In this document: piece after piece, positions 36,446 through 47,689 of the stretch
Numbering within the stretch: position 1 is the stretch's first letter
Layout: the number at the start of each line of letters is the position of its first letter
Source of the DNA: Rhodococcus pseudokoreensis
GTDB taxonomy: Bacteria > Actinomycetota > Actinomycetes > Mycobacteriales > Mycobacteriaceae
Assembly: GCF_017068395.1 (NCBI RefSeq)
Contig: NZ_CP070619.1
Location: 7,254,001 to 7,318,000 of the forward strand
Reading direction: 5' to 3'
Length of the DNA stretch: 64,000 nt
Made by a program: the position numbers and the translations under genes
The notes under the pieces: generated by a model
The model's database searches: none
What the model was told of the DNA's origin: nothing
Seen by the model: the letters and a program-made list of their open reading frames with translations, nothing else

Positions 36446-37458
36446 TCAGCTGATCTTCAGCACCAGCTTGCCGGTGTTGGCGCCGTCGAACAGGAGGTTG
36501 AGGGTGCGGCCGAACGCCTCGACGCCCCCGGTCTCGACCTGCTCGCGGGTCACGATCTCCCCGGCGCGGATCCACTCCGACATCGCCTCCATGCCCTCGG
36601 GGAACCGGTCGAGGTAGTCGAACACGATGAACCCCGTCATCGACGCACGGTTGACCAGCAGCGACAGGTACCTCGACGGACCGGGCTGCGGGTCGGTGGC
36701 GTTGTATCCGGAGATCGCCCCGCACAACGCGACCCGGGCGTTCTTGCGGAGCCGGGCCAGTGCGGCGTCGAGGATCTCGCCGCCGACGTTGTCGAAGTAG
36801 ATGTCGATCCCGTCCGGTGCGGCGGCGCGCAACGCCTTGCCGACCGATTCGGACTTGTAGTCGATCGCCGCGTCGAAGCCCAGTTCCTCGGTCAGCCACG
36901 CGCACTTCTCGGGGCCGCCGGCGACGCCGATCACCGTGGCGCCCTTCAGCTTGGCGATCTGCCCGGCGATGCTCCCGACCGCTCCCGCCGCGCCCGAGAT
37001 GAGCACGGTGTCGCCCTTCTCCAGCCTGCCGACGTCGGTGAGACCGAAATAGGCGGTCATGCCGGGGAATCCGAGTGCGCCCAGCCACGTCGGCGCCGGG
37101 GCAAGCGACTCGTCGACGGCGAGCGCGCCGCGGCCGTCGGAGAGCGCGAACTCCTGCACGCCGAACTGTCCGGACACGAGTTGCCCCTCGGGGAACTTCG
37201 CGTTCTTCGACGCCACCACCCGGCCGACGGCGTGGGTGCGCATCACCTCGCCGATCGCGACCGGCGGCACGTACGACTTCACGTCGTCGAGCCACCCGCG
37301 CATCGCCGGGTCGAGAGACACGTAGTCCACCTTGACGGTGAATTCGCCGTCCGAGGGTTCGGGTATCGGTTCCGACGTGATCTCCCACGTGGAGTCGTCG
37401 GGACGGCCGACCGGACGCTTCGCCAGTCGGACCTGCCTGTTCACGGTTGTCACGGTGT

Positions 37459-37462
<4 letters not shown>
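36446..37462 (-). CDS. MDR-family NADP-dependent oxidoreductase (prostaglandin/leukotriene reductase type)
   Basis: Zinc-free medium-chain reductase of 338 residues. Early segments are DYVSLDPAMRGWL and VGRVVASKN. The nucleotide-binding domain has GMTAYFGLTDVGRLEKGDTV, SGAAGAVGSIAGQIAK and GVAGGPEKC. A YFDNVGGEILDAAL segment is typical of curcumin/alkenal reductases, which reduce alpha,beta-unsaturated ketones. The start is GTG at 37462, overlapping the upstream CoA-ligase stop as GTGA. It is last in a maoC-ligase-reductase operon. Confidence 0.87.
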
Positions 37463-39018
<1,556 letters not shown>

Positions 39019-39023
39019 GGCTG

Positions 39024-39503
39024 CTAGCCGGCCTCGACGACGCGGGCGACGGACTCGGACACGACCACCGGTTTGTCGGAGCCCTCGCGCTCGACGACCT
39101 GGGACATGGTCACCTGGATGCCGCCCCCGACCTGTTCCGCGGATTGGATGGTGGCGCGCATCCGGATGCGCGAACCAACCGGCACCGGCGCGGGAAAACG
39201 GACCTTGTTGTAGCCGTAGTTCAGGCTGTGCGCGAAGCCGTCGAAGCGCAGCAGGGTCGCCGACAGGGCCGGTCCGAGGGACAGGCTGTAGAGGCCGTGC
39301 GCGATGGTGCCGCCGAGCGGGCTGGCGGCGGCGCGCTCGGTATCGATGTGGATCCACTGGTGGTCGCCGGTGGCGTCCGCGAAGGCGTTGACGCGTTCCT
39401 GGGTGACGTCGTGCCAGTCGGTGGGCCCCAGCTCCTTGCCGATCAGCGCCGTGAGCTCGTCGAAGCTCGCGGGGCGAACGGGCAGTGCGGTGGTGTCGGT
39501 CAT
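39024..39503 (-). CDS. MaoC family (R)-specific enoyl-CoA hydratase
   Basis: Single hot-dog-domain hydratase of 159 residues. The catalytic motif runs FADATGDHQWIHIDTERAAA with the Asp-His dyad (ATGDHQWIH), then GGTIAHGLYSLSL. NYGYNKVRFPAPVPVGSRIR is typical of the MaoC C-terminal sheet. It would hydrate enoyl-CoA to an (R)-3-hydroxyacyl-CoA. It is the first gene of the minus-strand arm, with a shared motif in the gap to the divergent SDR. Confidence 0.9.
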   Translation of the reverse strand: MTDTTALPVRPASFDELTALIGKELGPTDWHDVTQERVNAFADATGDHQWIHIDTERAAASPLGGTIAHGLYSLSLGPALSATLLRFDGFAHSLNYGYNKVRFPAPVPVGSRIRMRATIQSAEQVGGGIQVTMSQVVEREGSDKPVVVSESVARVVEAG

Positions 39504-39586
39504 CTGTCTCCCTCGATTCCGGGTGGTGCAGGGCCTGGATGTGTCACGTTGGCTGTATCGGAAGTCGTGTGTTGCCGACCCCAGAC

Positions 39587-39600
39587 ACTTGAACTTGACG
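39587..39600. promoter_or_regulatory. Shared regulator motif, copy 2 (maoC/SDR divergent promoter)
   Basis: ACTTGAACTTGACG is the reverse complement of CGTCAAGTTCAAGT and matches copy 1 at 34666 in 13 of 14 positions. A further TTGAA half-site follows at 39604-39608 on the minus strand. It lies between divergent starts at 39503 and 39664. Confidence 0.55.
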
Positions 39601-39663
39601 ACGGATTCAACTATACAAAAGAGAGACGCGAGTCACAACGCACTGCGAAGGAGAGGACACCTC

Positions 39664-40482
39664 GTGAAGGTTGCACACAAAGTCGCCATCGTGACCGGCG
39701 GTGGAGGCGGAATCGGCGGGGCGATCGCGGACCGTCTCGCCGAATTGGGCGCCAAGGTGCTGGTTGCCGATCTCGACCCGGACGCAGCCGCCGCGGTCGC
39801 GGACGGCATCAACGCCCGCCACCCGGGATCCGCCGTCGCCGAAGGTGGCGACGTCGCGGACGCCGATCAGATCCGGCGCATCATCGACCGCGCGGAGGCC
39901 GAGTTCGGGCCGGTCGATCTCTACTTCGCCAACGCAGGCATCGCGGGAGCGACCGGCCTCGACGCCGGCGACGCCGACTGGGACCTCGCGTTCGACGTCA
40001 ACGTCCGCGCCCACATCCGCGCGGCCCAGCAACTCGTGCCGAAATGGATCGAGCGCGGCGAGGGCTACTTCGTGTCGACGGCCTCCGCGGCCGGGCTCCT
40101 CACCCAGATCGGCTCGGCCACCTACGCGGTCACCAAGCATGCGGCCGTCTCGTTCGCCGAATGGCTGTCGGTCACCTACGGGGACGACGGGGTCCGCGTC
40201 AGCTGCCTCTGCCCGATGGGAGTCGAGACGAAGCTGATGCGCTCCGGCGAGAACTCGGGTGATCCCCTCGGCGTCGCCGCCACGAAGGCCGTCGTCTCGG
40301 CGGGGGAGGTGCTGCAGCCCGGGCAGGTCGCCGACATCGTCCTCGACGCCGTGGACCGGGAGACGTTCCTGATCCTGCCCCACGAGAGCGTCCTCACCAT
40401 GTACCGGCAGAAGGGGTCCGACTACGACCGCTGGCTGCGCGGGATGCGCCGCTACCAGAGTGCGCTGCTGGAGCACGCGTGA
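39664..40482 (+). CDS. SDR family oxidoreductase
   Basis: Short-chain dehydrogenase of 272 residues. The cofactor loop is TGGGGGIGGAIA, LVADLDPDA gives an acidic NAD-preferring site, and FANAGIAG is the NNAG variant. STASAAGLL and YAVTKHA hold Ser-Tyr-Lys. The GTG at 39664 has GGAGAGGA eight bases upstream, and no ATG fits better. It heads the long plus-strand acyl-CoA operon and overlaps the hydratase by four bases. Substrate unknown; hydroxyacyl-CoA or a hydroxy acid is likely. Confidence 0.86.
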   Translation: MKVAHKVAIVTGGGGGIGGAIADRLAELGAKVLVADLDPDAAAAVADGINARHPGSAVAEGGDVADADQIRRIIDRAEAEFGPVDLYFANAGIAGATGLDAGDADWDLAFDVNVRAHIRAAQQLVPKWIERGEGYFVSTASAAGLLTQIGSATYAVTKHAAVSFAEWLSVTYGDDGVRVSCLCPMGVETKLMRSGENSGDPLGVAATKAVVSAGEVLQPGQVADIVLDAVDRETFLILPHESVLTMYRQKGSDYDRWLRGMRRYQSALLEHA

Positions 40483-41291
40483 CCGGCGAGCCCGCAGACC
40501 TGGTCCTCGCCGAGCGGCGCGGGCCGGTCCTGGTGCTGACGTTCAACCGGCCCGGCAAGCTGAACGCCTGGACCGACGACCTCGAGGACCGCTACTTCAC
40601 GCTGCTCGTCGACGCCGAGGACGACCCGGACGTGCGCGCGATCGTCGTGACCGGCGCCGGGCGCGGGTTCTGCGCCGGCGCCGACCTCGGTCGCCTGCAG
40701 ACCGTCGGTGACGTGTCCGACGCGGACCTCCTCCGCCCACGCCCCCGCGACCTTCCCGCGACGCTGAGGAAACCGCTCGTCGGGGCGATCAACGGGGTCG
40801 CGGCCGGTCTCGGCATGGTGGAGGCCCTCTACTGCGACGTCCGGTTCGCGTCGGCATCGGCTCGGTTCACGACTGCGTTCGCCAAGCGCGGGCTGATCGC
40901 CGAATACGGCATCTCCTGGCTGCTGCCCCGGCTCGTCGGACGCAGCCGGGCCACCGACCTGCTGCTGTCGAGCCGCATGGTGGACGCCGAGGAGGCGCTG
41001 CGCATCGGACTCGTCGACCACCTCGTCCCGGACGGTGCGGTCGTCGACGCCGCGGTCGCCTATGCCGCGGACCTGGCGGCGCACTGCTCGCCGACGTCGA
41101 TGGCCGTCATCAAGACCCAATTGCAGAACGACGCGGACGGCACCTACGCCGACTCCGTGGCCCGAGCGGAAGGCCTGATGTTGCAGGCGTTCCGCGGGGC
41201 CGATCTCGTCGAGGGCGTCCAGAGTCACCTCGACAAGCGCACACCCGTGTTTCCCTCACTACCCGTCAGGAGTTCTCATGTCCCTGTTTGA
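40479..41291 (+). CDS. Enoyl-CoA hydratase/isomerase
   Basis: Crotonase-fold protein of 270 residues starting with GTG at 40479. Motifs are [24 protein letters not shown] (oxyanion hole), and [21 protein letters not shown]. In [20 protein letters not shown] a Glu sits near the second catalytic position. The first glutamate of classical hydratases lies in GMVEAL, shifted from the usual GGCELA pattern, so isomerase or hydrolase activity is possible. It overlaps the dehydrogenase start by 14 bases. Confidence 0.83.
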   Translation: MTGEPADLVLAERRGPVLVLTFNRPGKLNAWTDDLEDRYFTLLVDAEDDPDVRAIVVTGAGRGFCAGADLGRLQTVGDVSDADLLRPRPRDLPATLRKPLVGAINGVAAGLGMVEALYCDVRFASASARFTTAFAKRGLIAEYGISWLLPRLVGRSRATDLLLSSRMVDAEEALRIGLVDHLVPDGAVVDAAVAYAADLAAHCSPTSMAVIKTQLQNDADGTYADSVARAEGLMLQAFRGADLVEGVQSHLDKRTPVFPSLPVRSSHVPV

Positions 41292-42528
41292 CATTTCCGA
41301 ACGCGCCCAGCAGTTGCAGGTCGATCTGCTCGAGTTCATGGATTCGCACGTGTATCCGGCGGAGGCGGTGTACGAGGAGCAGATGCGCGAGTCGGGGGAT
41401 CCGCATTTCCAGCCGCCGGTTCTGGAGGAGCTGAAGGCGGAGGCGCGGCGCCTGGGGTTGTGGAATCTGTTCCATCCGCACCCGGGCACGGGTGCCGGGT
41501 TGACCAACCTCGAGTACGCGCCGTTGGCGGAGATCATGGGGCGCAGCCACATTGCGTCGGAGGCGTGCAACTGCAATGCGCCGGACACCGGCAACATGGA
41601 GGTACTGGAACTGTTCGGCACGGCCGAGCACAAGGAGAAGTACCTGAAGCCGCTTCTCGACGGGACGATGGCGTCGGCGTTCGCGATGACCGAGCCCGCG
41701 GTGGCGAGTTCGGACGCCACGAACGTGGAGTTGTCGATGGTGCGTGACGGCGACGAGTACGTGCTGAACGGCCGCAAGTGGTTCGCGTCGAACGCGTTGC
41801 ACCGCAACTGCAAGGTGCTGATCGTGATGGGCAAGACGGATCCGTCGGCGGCGCCGCACCGGCAGCAGTCGATGATGGTGGTGCCGATCGATGCGCCCGG
41901 GGTGACGGTGATGCGGGGGCTGCCGGTGTTCGGCTACCAGGACCGTGAGGGGCACGCGGAGATCGATTTCGCCGATGTGCGGGTGCCGGTGACGGACGTG
42001 CTGAAGGGTGAGGGCGAGGGCTTCGCGATTTCCCAGGCCCGGCTGGGCCCGGGCCGGATCCACCACTGCATGCGGGCGATCGGGATGGCGGAGCGGGCAC
42101 TCGAATTGATGTGCCGCCGGGCGTCGTCGCGGGTGACGTTCGGGAAACCGGTCAGTGAGAACGCGAACATCCAGGATTGGATCGCGGAGGCGCGCATCGA
42201 CATCGAGATGATCCGCCTGCTGACGCTGAAGGCGGCGTATCTGATGGACACGGTGGGGAACAAGGAGGCGCGGACGGAGATCGCGGCGATCAAGGTGGCG
42301 GCCCCGAACATTGCGCTGAAGATCGTGGACCGGGCCATTCAGGTGCACGGCGGCGCGGGCGTCACCGACGACTTCCCCCTCGCCATGGCCTGGGCGCATC
42401 TGCGCACCCTGCGCCTGGCCGACGGTCCCGACGAGGTCCACAAGCGCGCCATCGCGCGGCAGGAACTGCGGCAGTACCGCGACGCCGCCCCCGCTTCCAC
42501 CAACGGTCACAAGGTTGCGGTGAGCTGA
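41278..42528 (+). CDS. Acyl-CoA dehydrogenase, ACAD10/11-like (LvaC-like)
   Basis: Flavoprotein of 416 residues, longer at the N-terminus than standard short-chain ACADs. Seen: [39 protein letters not shown], a [20 protein letters not shown] strand, and [18 protein letters not shown] near the C-terminus. These features resemble ACAD10/11. Those enzymes work with an APH-type kinase to convert 4-hydroxyacyl-CoA through a 4-phospho intermediate. Such a kinase gene lies two genes downstream (43305). Ordinary dehydrogenation remains possible. Confidence 0.85.
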   Translation: MSLFDISERAQQLQVDLLEFMDSHVYPAEAVYEEQMRESGDPHFQPPVLEELKAEARRLGLWNLFHPHPGTGAGLTNLEYAPLAEIMGRSHIASEACNCNAPDTGNMEVLELFGTAEHKEKYLKPLLDGTMASAFAMTEPAVASSDATNVELSMVRDGDEYVLNGRKWFASNALHRNCKVLIVMGKTDPSAAPHRQQSMMVVPIDAPGVTVMRGLPVFGYQDREGHAEIDFADVRVPVTDVLKGEGEGFAISQARLGPGRIHHCMRAIGMAERALELMCRRASSRVTFGKPVSENANIQDWIAEARIDIEMIRLLTLKAAYLMDTVGNKEARTEIAAIKVAAPNIALKIVDRAIQVHGGAGVTDDFPLAMAWAHLRTLRLADGPDEVHKRAIARQELRQYRDAAPASTNGHKVAVS

Positions 42529-42529
42529 C

Positions 42530-43312
42530 ATGGCCGGACTCGACCTGACCGGACGCACGGCGATCGTCACCGGCGCCTCGCGGGGCATCGGCCTGGCCGT
42601 CGCGCGGGCCCTCGCGGCGGCCGGTGCGAACGTGGTGCTCACCTCACGGTCCCAGGAATCGGCCGACGCCGCCGCGGCGCAGGTCGGGGGCACCGCGATC
42701 GGCGTCGCCGCGCACGCCGTCGACGAGGAGGCCGCCCGGCGCTGCGTCGACACCACCGTCGAACGCTTCGGCAGCCTGGACATCCTGGTCAACAACGCGG
42801 GCACCAACCCCGCCTTCGGACCGGTCATCGACCAGGACCACGCACGATTCGCCAAGACCTTCGACGTGAACCTGTGGGCGCCGGTGCTGTGGACCGGGCT
42901 CGCCACCAAGGCGTGGATGGGCGAGCACGGCGGCGCCGTGGTGAACACCGCGTCCATCGGCGGCATGGCGTTCGAGGCGAACATCGGCCTGTACAACGCG
43001 TCGAAGGCCGCGCTGATCCACCTCACCAAGCAACTGGCACTGGAACTCTCACCGAAGGTGCGGGTCAACGCCGTCGCTCCCGGTGTGGTGCGGACCAAGT
43101 TGGCCGAGGCGCTGTGGAAGGACCACGAGCAGGCCGTGTCGGCGTCCACGGCGCTGGGGCGGATCGGCGAACCCGAGGACATCGCGTCCGCGGTCGCGTT
43201 CCTCGTCTCCGATGCCGCGAGCTGGATCACCGGCGAAACGATGGCGATCGACGGCGGGCAACTGCTCGGCGACGCGATCCCGTTCCGGCAGGGGGCCCAG
43301 CTCGGTGTCTAG
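42530..43312 (+). CDS. SDR family oxidoreductase (FabG-like)
   Basis: Short-chain dehydrogenase of 260 residues with TGASRGIGLAVARALAAAGA, LTSRSQESADAAAA, NNAGTNPAF and a catalytic YNASKAA preceded by NTASIGG. The C-terminus has the glycine-rich ITGETMAIDGGQLLG end of FabG-type reductases. It starts two bases after the ACAD stop and overlaps the kinase start by eight. It likely oxidises a 3- or 4-hydroxyacyl-CoA; in levulinate-type pathways an SDR in this position interconverts the 4-keto and 4-hydroxy forms. Confidence 0.86.
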   Translation: MAGLDLTGRTAIVTGASRGIGLAVARALAAAGANVVLTSRSQESADAAAAQVGGTAIGVAAHAVDEEAARRCVDTTVERFGSLDILVNNAGTNPAFGPVIDQDHARFAKTFDVNLWAPVLWTGLATKAWMGEHGGAVVNTASIGGMAFEANIGLYNASKAALIHLTKQLALELSPKVRVNAVAPGVVRTKLAEALWKDHEQAVSASTALGRIGEPEDIASAVAFLVSDAASWITGETMAIDGGQLLGDAIPFRQGAQLGV

Positions 43313-44339
43313 CGTGGACGTCGTCGGCATCGACCCCGAGGCCGTGAGCCGCTGGATCGGCACACTCGGCATCGACACTGCCGGACCGCTGACCTTCGAC
43401 CGGATCGGCCTCGGCCAGTCGAACCTCACCTACCTGGTCCAGGATCGGGCGGGTGGCAGATGGGTGCTTCGGCGCCCACCCCTCGGGCACCTGCTCGCGT
43501 CGGCCCACGACGTCGCCCGCGAGGCGCGGATCCTCTCCGCCCTCGAGGACACCGCGGTACCCACCCCGCGGGTGTTCGGGCTCACCGACGACCCGGAGGT
43601 GACCGAGGTACCGCTGCTGCTGATGGAGTTCGTCGACGGGCAGGTCGTCGACCGCATGTCGATCGCGGAATCCCTGACCCCGGAACGTCGCCGGGCGATC
43701 GGCCTGTCGCTGCCGCGGACGCTGGCGAAGATCCATGCGGTGGACCTCGAGAGCACCGGGCTGACCGACCTGGCCAGCCACAAGCCGTACGCGCAGCGTC
43801 AGCTCAAGCGGTGGTCGGGTCAGTGGGAGAAGTCGAAGACCCGCGAGCTGCCCGCCCTCGACGACCTGACCGGGCGGCTCACCGCCTCGGTGCCGGAACA
43901 GCGGGAACTGACCCTCGTGCACGGCGACTTCCACCTGCGCAACGTCATCACCTCCCACGAGACCGGTGCGGTGACCGCCGCCCTGGACTGGGAGTTGTGC
44001 ACGCTCGGCGACCCGCTCGCCGACGTCGGCAGCCTGCTCGCGTACTGGCCGGAGCCGGGCGAGACCACCGGCGGCGACTTCCCGGCGTCCACCCTCGACG
44101 GTTTCCCGGACCGGGTGGAGATCGCCGGGGTGTACCTCGACGAGACCGGACGCGACCCGAAGGCCCTGGCGTTCTGGCACGTCCTCGGCCTGTGGAAGGT
44201 GGCGGTCATCGCGGAGGGCGTCATGCGCCGCGCCCGGGACGAACCGCAGAACAAGGCGGCCGCGGGCACCCCGACCGTCGAGCGCATCGACGACCTCGTG
44301 GCCAAGGCGTGCGACATCGCCGCCCGGGCCGGAATCTGA
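43305..44339 (+). CDS. APH-family phosphotransferase (ACAD10/11 kinase-domain type, LvaA-like)
   Basis: Aminoglycoside-phosphotransferase-fold kinase of 344 residues. Seen: GQSNLTYLVQ loop, WVLRRPP lysine/arginine strand, LLLMEFVDGQVVDR, the Brenner motif VHGDFHLRNV, and LDWELCTLGDPLADVG as metal-binding Asp region. Drug resistance is unlikely. In ACAD10/11 and the Pseudomonas levulinate cluster such kinases phosphorylate the 4-hydroxyl of 4-hydroxyacyl-CoA. The GTG at 43305 has GGGGG nine bases upstream; GTG at 43314 is the alternative. Confidence 0.82.
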   Translation: MSSVDVVGIDPEAVSRWIGTLGIDTAGPLTFDRIGLGQSNLTYLVQDRAGGRWVLRRPPLGHLLASAHDVAREARILSALEDTAVPTPRVFGLTDDPEVTEVPLLLMEFVDGQVVDRMSIAESLTPERRRAIGLSLPRTLAKIHAVDLESTGLTDLASHKPYAQRQLKRWSGQWEKSKTRELPALDDLTGRLTASVPEQRELTLVHGDFHLRNVITSHETGAVTAALDWELCTLGDPLADVGSLLAYWPEPGETTGGDFPASTLDGFPDRVEIAGVYLDETGRDPKALAFWHVLGLWKVAVIAEGVMRRARDEPQNKAAAGTPTVERIDDLVAKACDIAARAGI

Positions 44340-44356
44340 CCGAAGGACTGAGGACG

Positions 44357-45547
44357 ATGACCACTGACGAACAGGCGATCGCACGCGACCTGAGCGGCCG
44401 CATCGCGACCCTCCTGGAACAGAACGACCTGTCGGATCCGGCCCGGTTCCTCGGGGCCCGATTCGACGCAGGCCTCGCGTGGGTCCACTTCCCGCCCGGG
44501 CGCGGCGGTCTGGGTTTGCCGCAGAGCTTCCAGGCGCAGGTCGACGCCGAACTCGAGGCCGCAGGGGCGCCCGGTCCGGCGAAGAGCCGCAACGGGATCG
44601 GGCTGGGCATGGCCGCGCCGACCATCGCCGCGTTCGGCACCGACGAACAGAAGCAGAAGTACCTTCGGCCGATCTTCACCAGCGAGCACATCTACTGCCA
44701 GTTGTTCAGCGAACCGGGGGCGGGGTCCGACCTCGCCGCCGTCGCGACGCGAGCCGTCCGTGGAGGTGACGGCTGGACTGTCAACGGGCAGAAGGTGTGG
44801 ACGTCGGGCGCGCAGAACGCGCAGAGGGCCATCCTCGTGGCCCGCACGGATCCGTCGGTGCCCAAGCACGCCGGCCTCACCTATTTCCTGTGCGACATGA
44901 GCGATCCCGGAATCGACGTCCGGCCGCTGCGGCAGATCACCGGCGAGGCCGAATTCAACGAAGTGTTCCTCACCGACGTCCACATTCCCGATTCCGATCG
45001 GCTCGGCGCCGAGGGACAGGGCTGGAAGGTGGCCACCGCGACCCTCAACAACGAGCGGGTCGCGATCGGCGGTTCCGCGGCCGCCCGCGAGAGCGGCATG
45101 ATCGGACCGGTCGCCCGCGCCTGGCGCGAACAACCGGGACTCCGCGACCCCGCGATGCACGACGAACTGCTCCGGCTGTGGGTCGAAGCGGAAGTCGCCC
45201 GGCTGACCGGCGAACGGCTGCGGCAGCAACTCGAGGCTGGGCAGCCCGGCCCCGAGGGATCCGGCCTGAAGCTGGCCTTCGCCCGGCTCGCGCAAACCAT
45301 CTCGGGTTTCGACATCGAACTCCACGGCGAAGCCGGGCTGCGTTACGACGACTGGACCATGCGCCGCCCGGACAAGGTCGACTTCATCGGCCGCGAACCC
45401 GGATACCGGTACCTGCGCGCGAAAGGCAACTCGATCGAGGGCGGCACGTCCGAGATCCTCCGCAACGTCATCGCGGAACGCGTCCTCGGCCTCCCGCCGG
45501 AGCACCGCGTCGACAAGGACATCGCCTGGAAGGACCTGCCCCGATGA
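44357..45547 (+). CDS. Acyl-CoA dehydrogenase, subunit A of a probable heteromer
   Basis: ACAD-fold protein of 396 residues. FSEPGAGSDLAAVATRA, GQKVWTSGAQNAQRAILVART and VPKHAGLTYFLCDM form the flavin/substrate sheet. The C-terminus keeps GNSIEGGTSEILRNVIAERVLGLP. It is followed at once by a second, shorter ACAD. Adjacent unequal ACAD pairs in actinobacteria (such as FadE28-FadE29) form alpha2beta2 enzymes for branched or ring-linked acyl-CoAs. The overlap of four bases with the partner supports equal production. Confidence 0.86.
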   Translation: MTTDEQAIARDLSGRIATLLEQNDLSDPARFLGARFDAGLAWVHFPPGRGGLGLPQSFQAQVDAELEAAGAPGPAKSRNGIGLGMAAPTIAAFGTDEQKQKYLRPIFTSEHIYCQLFSEPGAGSDLAAVATRAVRGGDGWTVNGQKVWTSGAQNAQRAILVARTDPSVPKHAGLTYFLCDMSDPGIDVRPLRQITGEAEFNEVFLTDVHIPDSDRLGAEGQGWKVATATLNNERVAIGGSAAARESGMIGPVARAWREQPGLRDPAMHDELLRLWVEAEVARLTGERLRQQLEAGQPGPEGSGLKLAFARLAQTISGFDIELHGEAGLRYDDWTMRRPDKVDFIGREPGYRYLRAKGNSIEGGTSEILRNVIAERVLGLPPEHRVDKDIAWKDLPR

Positions 45548-46644
45548 ACACCGCAGATCTGCTGTACTCCGACACGGAAGACGCCCTGCGCGACAGCGTC
45601 CGCCGGCTGCTCGCCGACCGCTGCCCGCCCGAACTGGTCGTCGGGGCGTACGACGGGACGCCCGCCGACTTCTCCGGCGTGTGGAAACCCCTCGCCGTCG
45701 ACCTCGGCCTTGCCGGCCTGCTCGTCCCCGAGGAACTGGGCGGCGCCGGGGCGAGCGCACGGGAGGCCGCGGTGGTCATGGAGGAGATCGGGCGCGCCGT
45801 CGCACCCGTCCCATACCTGTCCAGCGCCGTACTCGCGACGGTCGCGTTGCTGAAGGCGGGCGATACCGAGACGGTCGGCGCACTGGCCGACGGCACCACC
45901 ACCGGTGCGCTCGCGGTCGGGCTCGCGACCGCACCCGGCCGGTTCACCCCGGCCGTGCGCCGGGACGGCAACGCCCTCACCGGGACCGTGACCGGTGTCG
46001 CGGGCGCCGCGGAGGCCGACATCCTGGTCGTGCCCGCCCTGGGTCCGGACGGGCTCGAACTGCACACCGTGCCCGCGGGCGCCGCCGGGGTCACCGTCGC
46101 CCCCGTGCTCGCGCTCGACATGACCCGGCCGTTGTCCGACGTCGCGTTCGACGCCGCGGTGTCCACCCGCATCGACGACGGCAGCGCCGCGGACGCGGTC
46201 CGGGAGGCGCTCGTTCTCGGCGCCGCACTGCTCGCCTCCGAGCAACTCGGGCTCGCGCAGTGGTGCTTCCAGACGACGCTGGCGTACGTCAAGGAGCGAA
46301 CCCAGTTCGGCCGGGCCGTCGGGTCTTTCCAGGCGATCAAGCACCGCCTCGCCGACCTGTGGCTCGAAGTGACGTCCGCGGCCGCCGCCGCCCGCTACGC
46401 CGCCGACACCGCCGCCCGGGGCGACGCCGACGCCGAGGTCGCGGCAACCATCGCGCAGGCGTACTGCAGCGGGGTCGCCGTCCACGCCGCGGAGGAGTGC
46501 GTCCAGCTGCACGGCGGGATCGGCATGACCTGGGAATACCCCGCCCACCTGTACCTGAAGAGGGCGAAGAGCGACCAGTTGGCGTTCGGCACCGCCTACC
46601 GGCACCGCGCGCACCTTGCCGGCCTGATCGACCTGCCCGCGTAA
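45544..46644 (+). CDS. Acyl-CoA dehydrogenase, subunit B of a probable heteromer
   Basis: ACAD-fold protein of 366 residues. The N-terminal helical part contains LGLAGLLVPEELGGAGASAR. The middle sheet is degenerate and lacks the TEPGAGSD-type loop seen in the partner. The C-terminal ERTQFGRAVGSFQAIKHRLAD and QLHGGIGMTWEYPAHLYLKRA are strong. The terminal GGTSEI loop of the upstream gene is missing. The two proteins therefore look complementary, with one active site per dimer, as in cholesterol side-chain dehydrogenases (inference). Confidence 0.84.
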   Translation: MNTADLLYSDTEDALRDSVRRLLADRCPPELVVGAYDGTPADFSGVWKPLAVDLGLAGLLVPEELGGAGASAREAAVVMEEIGRAVAPVPYLSSAVLATVALLKAGDTETVGALADGTTTGALAVGLATAPGRFTPAVRRDGNALTGTVTGVAGAAEADILVVPALGPDGLELHTVPAGAAGVTVAPVLALDMTRPLSDVAFDAAVSTRIDDGSAADAVREALVLGAALLASEQLGLAQWCFQTTLAYVKERTQFGRAVGSFQAIKHRLADLWLEVTSAAAAARYAADTAARGDADAEVAATIAQAYCSGVAVHAAEECVQLHGGIGMTWEYPAHLYLKRAKSDQLAFGTAYRHRAHLAGLIDLPA

Positions 46645-46679
46645 CCCGGCCCCACCACCGACAGTCAGGAAGCAAATCC

Positions 46680-47663
46680 ATGAAGGCATGGCGTGTCCAC
46701 GAACTCGGCGAGCCGCGCACCGCGCTGCACCTCGAGGAGGTCCCGGACCCCACGGCGGGCCCCGGGCAGGTGCTGGTCCGGGTTCTCGCCGCACCGGCGA
46801 ACTTCCCCGACGTGTTGCTGTGTCGCGGCCAATACCAGATCAAGCCGCCGCTGCCGTTCACACCCGGAGTCGAGTTGTGCGGCGAGGTGGTTGCGGTCGG
46901 GGACGGCGTCACCCGGTTCGCCGTGGGCGACCGGGTGATCGGCAACCCGAACCTGCCCGGCGGCGGATTCGCGGAGATGGCCGTGATGGACGAGGTCAAT
47001 ACGTTCGCGGCCCCGCCCGGGCTCGACGACGCCGAGGCGTCGGCGCTGAGCATCGGCTACCAGACGAGTTGGTTCGCGCTGCACCGGCGCACGCAACTGA
47101 AGCCGGGGGAGACGCTGCTCGTCCATGCTGCCGCGGGCGGAGTGGGCAGCGCCGCGGTGCAACTGGGCAAGGCCGCGGGAGCGAAGGTCATCGGCGTCGT
47201 CGGTGGCGCCGACAAGGCCGACTACTGCAGGCGGCTGGGCGCGGATCTGGTGATCGACCGGCACACCGAAGACTTCGTCCCGCTGGTCAAGGAATTCACC
47301 GGCGGACGCGGAGCGGACGTCGTCTACGACCCGGTCGGCGGCGACGCCTACGCGAAGTCCACCAAGTGCATCGCGTTCGAGGGCCGGATCCTGATCATCG
47401 GGTTCGCGGGCGGCACCATCCCGACGCCCGGCCTCAATCACGGCCTGATCAAGAACTACTCCATCATCGGGCTGCACTGGGGCCTGTACAAGCAGTACAA
47501 CCAGCAGGCGATCGCCGACTGCCACGAGGAGTTGACCCGCCTCGCGGAGTCCGGGGCGATCAAGCCGCTCATCAGCGAGCGGCTCTCGCTCGCGGACGTC
47601 GCCGACGGTATCGGCCGGCTCGGGGACGGCAGCACCGTCGGCCGCCTCGTCTTCCAACCCTGA
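46680..47663 (+). CDS. NADPH:quinone oxidoreductase / enoyl reductase family protein
   Basis: Zinc-free MDR protein of 327 residues. The catalytic domain has APANFPDVLLCRGQYQIKPP, FTPGVELCGEVVAVG and FAVGDRVIG. The Rossmann part reads TLLVHAAAGGVGSAAVQLGKAAGA and VYDPVGGD. Such proteins reduce quinones, enones or enoyl thioesters with NADPH. The stop lies inside an exact 15-base tandem repeat, so the gap to the next gene carries a copy of the last codons. It is transcribed with the ACAD pair. Confidence 0.88.
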   Translation: MKAWRVHELGEPRTALHLEEVPDPTAGPGQVLVRVLAAPANFPDVLLCRGQYQIKPPLPFTPGVELCGEVVAVGDGVTRFAVGDRVIGNPNLPGGGFAEMAVMDEVNTFAAPPGLDDAEASALSIGYQTSWFALHRRTQLKPGETLLVHAAAGGVGSAAVQLGKAAGAKVIGVVGGADKADYCRRLGADLVIDRHTEDFVPLVKEFTGGRGADVVYDPVGGDAYAKSTKCIAFEGRILIIGFAGGTIPTPGLNHGLIKNYSIIGLHWGLYKQYNQQAIADCHEELTRLAESGAIKPLISERLSLADVADGIGRLGDGSTVGRLVFQP

Positions 47664-47678
47664 GTCTTCCAACCCTGA
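47649..47678 (+). repeat. Exact 15-bp tandem duplication at a stop codon
   Basis: GTCTTCCAACCCTGA occurs twice head to tail. The first copy ends the oxidoreductase gene (TGA at 47661-47663), and the second repeats its last codons and stop as non-coding spacer before the next SDR. Confidence 0.95.
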
Positions 47679-47689
47679 AGGGAACGCAC

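Noticed and set aside
43305..44339. Aminoglycoside resistance gene
   Set aside because: The APH fold is present, but the gene lies inside an acyl-CoA operon beside an ACAD10/11-like gene. A hydroxyacyl-CoA kinase role fits better.
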